The notes under the pieces: model-generated
Told to the model about the DNA's origin: nothing
Databases searched by the model: none
Seen by the model: the letters and a program-made list of their open reading frames with translations, nothing else
Position numbers and translations under genes: made by a program
Shown here: positions 19,401-28,400 of the stretch, piece after piece
Layout of the letters: each line of letters begins with the position of its first letter
How positions within the stretch are numbered: position 1 is the first letter of the stretch
Source of the DNA: Elusimicrobia bacterium GWC2_64_44
GTDB lineage: Bacteria; Elusimicrobiota; Elusimicrobia; Elusimicrobiales; UBA9959
Assembly (NCBI GenBank): GCA_001799845.1
Contig: MGUG01000045.1
Span: 1 to 59,570 of the forward strand
Direction: 5' to 3'
DNA: 59,570 nucleotides

Positions 19401-22400
19401 GGGTAGACCTCGTTGATGGTCAGCAGGGAGGGCGAGAGGACCCGCGGGTAGGCGCTGTAGGACTCCAACGGGGTCCCGTCGCTCCTTACAAGGCGCAGGC
19501 AGTAGACCGCGCCCGGCAGCATGCCGTTGTCCTTCAACGCCAGGTCCCACAGGCCGGAACGGTTGCGGGCAATGCCTGCCTGGGAGTTGGCGAAGCCGTT
19601 GGATTCCGCGTAGACCTGGTTGATATTGGCCTGCACGCCGTAAAGCGGGTCCGCCGCGTTGCCGGTCAGCGCAGCCCTGTCGGCCGGCGAGTTATTATTG
19701 AACGCGATGGCGGTCAGGGAGGTCACATCGGTCCAGACGGCCGGCTCGCCGTTGGACGGCGCCTCGCAGGTGCCGTCTCCCTGCCCGACGTACTGCAGGT
19801 TGAAGCCCTGCCCCGAGACCGGCAGGTCCACCTGGCCTATGGTAACCAGGGCCCTGAGCCTGAACGGGACGCCGGCGGCGGGCAGCGGTGCCAGCGCGTC
19901 CTGCGCGGCCAGCGGCGCTCCGACATTGGTGCTGTCGGCGTTGGCGAAGAAACGGTAGGCGCTGCCGTCCAGCGTAGTGGTGGGCGGCGCGGGCCAGAAG
20001 ACGAAAGAGTAGCCGCCTGCCAGAGGCGAAGCCAGGTTGGGTTCCAGCGCGCTGCCGCCCTCGGTATTGGTCCAGGTGAAGGCCGGCACGGAAGTCATCA
20101 CCAACCGCTTGGCGAACAGGTCGGCGTTGGAGTCCGCCAGCGTGAAGATCAGCCTGTCCCGGTTCACCGGGTCCTGCTCCAGGTCGTAGTAGCGCTGCGG
20201 GTTGGCGAAGACAGGGGAGGGCGTGAAGTCGGTCTGCGCCGTAAATGCGCCGCCGTTGCCGACATACCAGCCCAGATTGGTGACGGCGGAGTCGTTATAG
20301 GTTATCACGCTGCGCGTGGCGGTGTTTGAACTTATCCAGGCCGCCGCGACGAGCCTGGTACCGGCCAGCGGGGCCTGCGCGGTAGTGTCCAGGTTGGCGG
20401 TATTGGTCCAGGCCGTACCGCTCCAGTAACCCGCCTGCAGGTCCGAGCCAGCGTTGCCGATGGAGGCGAAGACCATTTCGTTGGAGGCCGGGTTGGCCGC
20501 CAGGTCCAGGTTGGTGGCGTCGTCGAGGAAGGTGGGCGCGGTGACAGGACTGCCCCACACGTGCTCAGGGCTGCCGCCGTTCCAGGCGGCGGTGGCGTAG
20601 CGCACACCGTTCACCCCGTCGGAGCCGGCCGAGTGTCCCCATACCACCATGAGGTCGCCGGACAGCGACTCCGTCTCCACCGCAAAACTCTCCGAATCCT
20701 GCGACGCCGAAACTATCTCCAGCGAGGTCTCCAGCGCGGCGCCAGGCTCGTTCTCCCACCCGCCGCCGTTCCAGACCATGGCCGACAGGTCGGAATTGCC
20801 GTCGGCCCAGATGGCCGCAATGTTGTCGTAGTCCGCCCTGCGGTCGGAGGCCAGCTTCACCCATTGCACCGCCGCCGAGGTGCGGACGGGGTCCAGCGTC
20901 TGCGCCCCGGACCAGTTGGCGGAGCCGCAGCCCGCGGAGCCGGGCTTGGTGCGGTAGCCGAGTTCGCTGGTGCCGGAGACGCCGCGGGAATAGAGCACCA
21001 GCACGTCTCCGCTGTTGGTCTCGAAAGCTATGTCGAAGCGGCGCGTAGCGTCGGCGCCGCCCACGGTCTGCGTCCATTCCTCGTACCAATTGGCGCCGTC
21101 GGTGCAGAGCACGCGCAGCGTGCCGTTGCTCACGTAGGCGGCCACCGCCTCCTGCTTGGTGGTAAGCGGGTTGGTCCTTATAGTGAAAAGCTTGCCGGCC
21201 GCGCCGGAAACAGTGGGCCGCACGGCGCTGAAGGAGTTGGCGGAGCTGTCGTAATCCCGGAACTGCGGCGTGCTGTTGCCCGACTGGCCGTAGAGCAGCA
21301 CGCCGTCGCCCGCCTCGTGCAGCGCGGCGAGGATCAGCGTCTTGACGTTGCCGAGGCCTGCCCAGTCGGTGGAACCGCCGTTGTTATGTTCGGCACGCAC
21401 GCGGGCGTAATAATACTTGTCGCTGCTCAGGCCGCTGAACGTGGCGCCGGGACCGGCGGCGGGGGCGGTGGACAGCGTGACCTGGTCGGTGACGCCGTCG
21501 TTGAAATTGATGGCGGTGGAGATCTGCAAGGTGTACTTGGTGGTCCCGAGCGGGTTGGAGTTGGCCAGCCAGGACAGGACAAAGCCGTTGTCGGTAACGG
21601 CGCTGAACGGACTGCCGGGAGCCGCCGGGGTATTGGCCAGCGTAGAGGTGGCCGGGTAAACGGCCCAGGGGCTCTCGTCGCCGGGGCCGCCCGCCTTCAC
21701 GAAAAGGTAATAGGTGGTGCTGAGATCCAGCGCCGGGCTGAAGACGGTAGCCGAAGCCCCGGCGGTAACGCTGGAGGCGTACACCGGCGACGGGGACACG
21801 CCGGAATTGACCGAAGCAGCCAGCGTATAACCGGTGGCCCCCGGCACCAGCTCCCACGAGGCCGTTATCGAGTTGATGGAAACCTGCGTCACCGGCAGCA
21901 GGACGGGCGCCGCGAGGCCCAGCGTGCGGGTGGAGCCCAGTTCGGCGTAGTCGCTGTAGACGCCGTTGTGGTTGAGCGCCCGGACCCGGAAATAGTAGTC
22001 GCGATTGGAAAGCAACCCTCCGAACGAATAAGAATAGCCGGCCGCGGGAGCCGTGGACGCGGCCTGACCGGAGGCGCCGGCGTCGAAGTCCGACGCCGTG
22101 GAGATCTGGACCTGGTACAGCGTGCCGGCCGGGTTGCCCGAGGGGTCCCAGGCCGCGGTGAAGCCGCCGGAGGTAACGCCGCTGAACGTGGAGACGGCCG
22201 TCAACGGCAGGTCAGCCAGCGTAGCCGTGCCGGCGGCAGCCGTCCAGGCCGTCAGCACGCCGTTCTGGTTGACGGCCGCCACCAGGAAATAGCGGGTGGC
22301 GTTGGGCGTAAGCGGCGTACTGCTCAGGTAAAGGTTATAGGTCTCGGCACTGGTCACGGCGGCCCCGTCGGGCGCCAGCGGGTCCGGGGCGGAGGAGACC

Positions 22401-25400
22401 AGCACGCGGTAGCGCGTGCCGGGCTCGCGGTTGCCGTTGGCGTACCAGTTGGCCTGCACGGCCCCGGTCCCGACCCCGGTGAAGCCGGAGAAGACCGGCG
22501 CGTAAGCTACAAGCGTGGCGGTGCCGGCAGGCGCGCTGTAGGGCGTGACCATACCGCTGACTCCGAGGGCGGCCGCGCGGAAATAATAGGTGGTGTCGGC
22601 GGCCAGCCCGGCCGTTGTCAGGTAAAGGTTGTAGGTTTCGGAACTGGTGACCAGCGCGGCTCCCGGGAGAGCCGGGTCCGGCGCGGTGGAGACCAGCACG
22701 CGGTAGCGCGTACCCGGGTTGCGGTTGCCGTTAGCAGACCAGTTGAAGGTGAGACCCGCGGCGCCGACGCCGGTGAAGCCGGAGGGCACAGGGATATTGG
22801 CCGGCGTCGCCGTGGCCTGCGCGGCGGTATACGCCGTCGGCACGCCGTCCTTGTTCACTCCGGCGGCGCGGAAATAATAAGTGGTGTCGGCGGCCAGGCC
22901 AGCCGTTGTCAGGGAGACGTTGTAGGTGTCCGAGGAGGAATAAGCCGCCGCGCCGGGGACCAACGGGTCCGGCGCCGTGGAAACGAGCACGCGGAAGATG
23001 GTGCCGGGGAAGGCGTTGCCGTTCGCGCTGAAATCGAACCGGGCCGTATCCGCCGCCACGCCGGAGAAGGCGGCAAAGACCGGCGGGAACTGCAGCAGCG
23101 TGGCCCTGGCAGGGAAGGCATACCAGTCGCCGGAGACGTACTGTTTATTGGCGCGGGCGAACAGGTAGTACACGGTGTCCGCGGCCAGGCCGGCCGCGTA
23201 AGCCTGGTTGTCACCGGCCAGCGTATAGCTGGAGGCGGCAATGGCCGTGGGCGGATTGGCGGGCGACAGCGAAGCGGCCAGCTGGTAGCCAGTGGCCGTG
23301 GGTACCAGCGCCCAGGAGGCGGCCAGCGAACTAACGTGCACTCCCGTGATATCGCCGGAAGCTGGGCTGCCGATGGAACCTGGTGCCAGCGTAGCCGCGC
23401 TGAAGGGCGGGACGCTCCAGGCCGTGCGCACGCCGTTGCTGTTAAGGGCCGCTGCCCGGAAATAATAGGCGGTGCTCGGCGACAGGCCGGGCGTGCTCAG
23501 GTAGAGATTGTAGGTGTCGGAAGAAGTGACCACGGCCCCGAGCGGGAGCAGCGGGTCGGACGCGGTGGACGCCAGCACCCGGTACAGGGTGCCAGGCTCG
23601 CGGTTGCCGGCGGCCTCCCAGTTGAGCTGCATGAAATCCTCGGTGACGCCGGTGGCATAGAGACCGGAAGGCACATTGGCCAGCGTCGAGGTGCCGGCGA
23701 CGGCCGTCCAGGCCGTCAGCACGCCGTTCTTGTTGACTCCGGCCGCGCGGAAATAATGTGTGGTGTCGGCGCGCAGCGAAGCGGAGGTCAGCGCCAGGCT
23801 GTAAGTGTCGGAAGAGAAGACGACCGCGCCGCCGGGCGAGAGCGGATCCGGGGCAGTGGAGGACCTCACACGGTACATGGTGCCCGGATACCGGTTGCCG
23901 TTGGCCGACCAGTTGTACTGCATGGCGCCCTCCGCCACGCCGGTGAACCCGGTGAAGACCGGAGCGAAGCCCAGCAGCGTGGCTGTGCCCGCCGCCGACG
24001 CATAGGCCGTGGGCACGCCGTTCTTGTTGAGGCCCGCGACCGTGAAATAATAAGTGGTGTCGGCCGCCAGCCCCGCCGTGCTCAGGAAAACGTTATAGGT
24101 TAAGGAACTGACGGCCACCGCCCCGCCCGCGGCCAGCGGGTCCGGCGCCGTGGAGCTGACCACCCGGTAGCGGGTGCCGGGGGCGTTGCCGTTGGCGGAG
24201 AAATTAAAGCGCATAGAAGCCGCGGTCACCAGCGCAAAGTCCGTAAAGGCCGGCGCGTACCCCAGCAGCGTGGCCGTGCCCGCCGCCGAGGTATAAGCGC
24301 TGGGCACGCCGCCCCTGTTGAGGGCGGCCACCTTGAAATAATAAGTGGTGTCGGCGGCCAGTCCGGCCGACGAGAGGGCGAGGTCGTAGGTATCCGCGGA
24401 AGCCACGGCGGCCCCGCCCGGGACGGCGGGGTTCGGCGCGGTAGAGGAAAGCACGCGGTAAAGGGTACCGTCGGGGTTGCCGCCCTGCGTCCAGGCCAGA
24501 CTTATCTCCGAGGCCGAAACCCCGGTAAAAGAGCCGAAGGCCGGGGCGTAGGCCAGCGTGGCCGTGCCGGCCACCGCCGTGTAGGCGGTTTCCACTCCGT
24601 TCTTGTTCACGCCGGCCACGCGGAAATAGTAAGTGGTATTGACGGCAAGGCCGGCCGTGCTCAGTGAAGTATTGTAGGTCAGCGAACTGACCGCCACCGC
24701 GCCCTCCGGCGCCAACGGGTCCGGCGCCGTAGAGCTCACTACCCTGTAGAGAGTGCCGGCGGCGTTGCCGTTATGCGACCAGCCGAACTGCATGGCGGCG
24801 GCCCCGACGCCGCTGAAAGCCGTGAAGACCGGCGGATAGGCCAGCAGCGTGGCCGTGGCTGAGGGCGCCGTATAGGCCGTGGGCACGGAATTATGGTTCA
24901 GGCCGGCCACGCGGAAATAATAAGTGGTGTTCGCGGCCAGCCCCGCCGTGCTGAGATAGGTATTATAGGTCAGCGAACTCACCGCCACCGCGCCGCCGGG
25001 AGCGAGCGGGTCCGGAGCCGTAGAGGAGACCACGCGGTAGCGGGTGCCCGGGTCGGCGTTGCCATTGGCCGACCAGTCGAACCGCAGTGTGGCGGCGGCC
25101 ACCTCGCCGAAGCCGGCTGGCGCGGGCGCGTAAGCCAGCAGCGTGGCCGTGCCGCCGTGCACCTGCCAGCCGCTGCCGCCCCACGAAGAGTTGCTGCGCA
25201 CGAACAGGTAATAGGTGGTATTGGCCGCCAACGTTGGTTCGGTAAGCGTGGCTGATAAGCCGCCAGCGGTAATGCTGGAAGAATAGACGGGGGACGGCTC
25301 GCCGCCGGGGGTGACGGCGGCAGCCAGGGTATAACCTGTAGTCTCGCTCACCAGCGGCCACGAAGCCGATACCTGGCTGGCGGTAACTCCGGTCACGGAC

Positions 25401-28400
25401 AGCGAGGCCGGCCTGGCCGGCCGCAGTTCCTCGAGCACCTGCAGCCAGCTGTCGCCGGCAGCGTTGGCGGTGGGGCCGCCCACGGTTATATATACGCTGC
25501 GGCCGCTGACCATCGTCACGGCGGTGCCGTCGTCTATGTAGGCGCGCAGGGCCAGCCTGTCGCCGTTAGCCAGCGACGTCGGCGTCGGCTGCACGGTCCA
25601 GGTCTGGGCCGCGTCGGTTATGCTCAGTTCCTGCCGGGCGAGAAGCGCCGTGGCCACGGTAGAGATGAAAACGCCGGAACTGTTGGCGCGGTAGAGCACG
25701 GCCGTAACCGTGGCGTTGGCGGCCGTGGCGCTTTCCCTGGCGCGCAGGTTGAAGGTGATGCTGCTGACTATGGTCACCGCGTCCAGCGGCGGGGTATACC
25801 AGGTCTGCACCGCCCCGCCGGCCGCGCGCGTGAACTGCGTGGCGCTGGTAGGGGGCGTGACGGCGCCCGTCAGCGTGCTCTTGGTATAGGTGACCGAGGC
25901 CGGACCGCGCAGGGGCGAGAGCTGCCGCTCCTCGCCCGTGCCGGCAGGGTTCGCGGTGGAAGCGTCGTCGAGCAGGTAAAGCTTGGTGACCACCTGCAGC
26001 GTACGCTCCGACTGGGCCGCGGTGTAGGCGGTGGCGATGCCGTTCTTGTTCACGGCCGCCAGCCTGAAATAATAGAGGGTGTTGGTGACCAGGCCGTAAG
26101 AAGAGAACGAGAGATCGTAGGTGTCCCCGTAGGAGACCTTGGCCCCCCCGGGGTTCAGCGGGTCCGCCGCGGTGGAGACGGCCACCCGGTACAGCGTGCC
26201 GTCGGCGTTGCCGTTGGGGCTCCAGAGCACGCGCAGGGAATCCGTCTGTATGTCGCTGAAGCCGCTGAACAGCGGCGGGTAGGCCGCCAGCGTGGCGGTG
26301 GCGGACGCGGCGGTATAAGCCGTCTCCGCGCCATCGCCGTTGACGGCGGCCAGGCGGAAATAATAGGTGGTATCCGCGGCCAGGCCCGACGTGCTGACGA
26401 ACAGGCCGTAAGATTCCAGCAGTGTGACCGGATCCGCGCCCGGGTTCAACGGGTCCGGCGCGGGCGAGACGGCGGCCCGGTACAGCGTGCCGGGCGGGTT
26501 GCCATTGGCCGTCCAGTTGGCGTCCATGGAATTCTCGGCTACGCTGTCGAAATGGGAGAAGACCGGCTGGCGGGCCAGCGTGCGGGCCCGCTCCGGGGCG
26601 GTCCAGGCGCCCGGCTGGCCGTTCCGGCCCAGCGCGGCCACGATAAAGTAATAGTTCTTGTCCACGGCCAGGCCGGCGGAAGTGAGATAGACGTCATGGG
26701 TTTCGGAAGCTGTGACAGGTTCGGCGCCCGGGTTAAGCGGGTCCGGCGCCGGCGAGACCAGCACGCGGTAGAGCGTATCCCCGGGGTTTGAACCGCCCGA
26801 CCACATGAAGTCTATGGAGGAATCGGTCACCGTGCCGAAGCCGGGGAAAGAGGCGTCCTGCGGCAGCGTCGGATTGACCTGGGCCGCCGACCAGGCGCTC
26901 AGTACCCCGTAGTTATTTACGGCCGCGGCCATGAAATAATAACTGGTGTTAGGCGACAGCCCGGAGGTGGAGAGATCGAGGTTATAGGTATCGGAGGAAG
27001 CCACCGGCTCGGCGCCGGGGTTCAGCGGGTCCGGCGCTTTGGAAGACAATATCCTGTAGAGCGTATTTTCCCGGTTGCCGTTAGCCGTCCAGGAAAAAGT
27101 CATAGCCGAGGTGCCGGCAGCGGAAAAACCGGAAACCGAGGGTTGGTTGGCCAGCGTGGAGGTTGTGCGCGCGGCCGTATAGGCCGTGGCCGCGCCGTCC
27201 TTGTTCAGCCCGGCCAGCCTGAAAGAATAGGCGGTATTGGCAGCCAGGGCGGAGGACGACAGAGAGAGGTTATAGGTATCCGAAGAGATCACCGCCGCCC
27301 CGCCGGGGGCCAGCGGGTCCGCCGCCGTGGAGGAGAGGACCCGGTACAGCGTGCCGCCGGGATTGCCGCCGCCGGTCCAGGCCAGGGCCACCGAACCCGC
27401 GGTTACGGCGCCGAAAGAACCGAAGGCGGGGGCGTACTGCAGCAGCGTCGCCGCCGGGTCGTAATTATTCCAGGTGCTGACCACGCCCGGGCCGTTGGCC
27501 CTGACGAACAGGTAATAGACGGTGTCCGGGGCCAGGCCCGGCACGGCGGCGGAGGTAAGCGAGGCCACGGTGCTGGAAGCGTAGATGGCCGTAGGCGGGT
27601 TATCCGCGGCCAGAGAGGCGGCCAGCGTATAGCCGGTGGCCCCGTTAGACAATTGCCAGAAGGCCGTCATGGACGAGATATGCGGCGTCAGCGCGCCGGC
27701 CAGCGGGGCGGCCAGCGTGCCGGACGCCAGGGTAGTGGTGGAAGCAATGGCGCTCCAGGCCGTAGCCACGCGGTTGTTGTTCACGGCCCGGGCCCGGAAG
27801 AAATACTCGGTGGTGAAAGCCAGCCCGGTAGAAGAAAGGTATAGGTTATAGGTATCCGAACTGGTCACCACGGCCCCTGCCGGGGAGAGCGGGTCGGCCG
27901 CCGTGGAGACCAGCACCCGGTACAGCGTGCCCGGGCCGTTGGCCTCGGCCCAGTCCAGCCTAAGTGTCTGAGAACTGATCTTGGTGAAATCCAGATCCGA
28001 GGGCACCGCGGCCAGGGTGGAGGTGCCGGCGGCGGCCGTATAAGCGGTCAATATCCCGTCTTTGTTCACGCCCGCCGCGCTGAAATAATAGGTGGTGTTG
28101 GGCACAAGACCAGACAGGGCCCGCGAAACGTTGTATGTATCGGAGGAGACCACGGCCGCCCCGCCGGGGGACTGCGGGTTAGGCGCTGTTGAGGCCAGCA
28201 CGCGGAACAGGGTGCCGGGGTAGGCGTTGCCGTTGGCCGAGAAACCGAAAGTCATGGCGGCCTCACCCACTCCGGAGAAAGCCGGAGAAGCCGGGGTGTA
28301 GCGCAGCAGTGTGGCGCGGTTCTCCGGGGCCGTATAGGCCGAAACAACGCCGTTGCGGTTGACCGCCGCCGCGCGGAAATAATAGCGTGTGTCCGGTGTC

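Noticed and set aside
16721..20329. Very long plus-strand open frame (about 1200 residues) antisense to the giant gene
   Set aside because: Gly/Arg/Ala/Val-rich translation with no domain or ribosome site; a GC-driven mirror of the real minus-strand gene. The similar one at 20561-24103 was rejected for the same reason.
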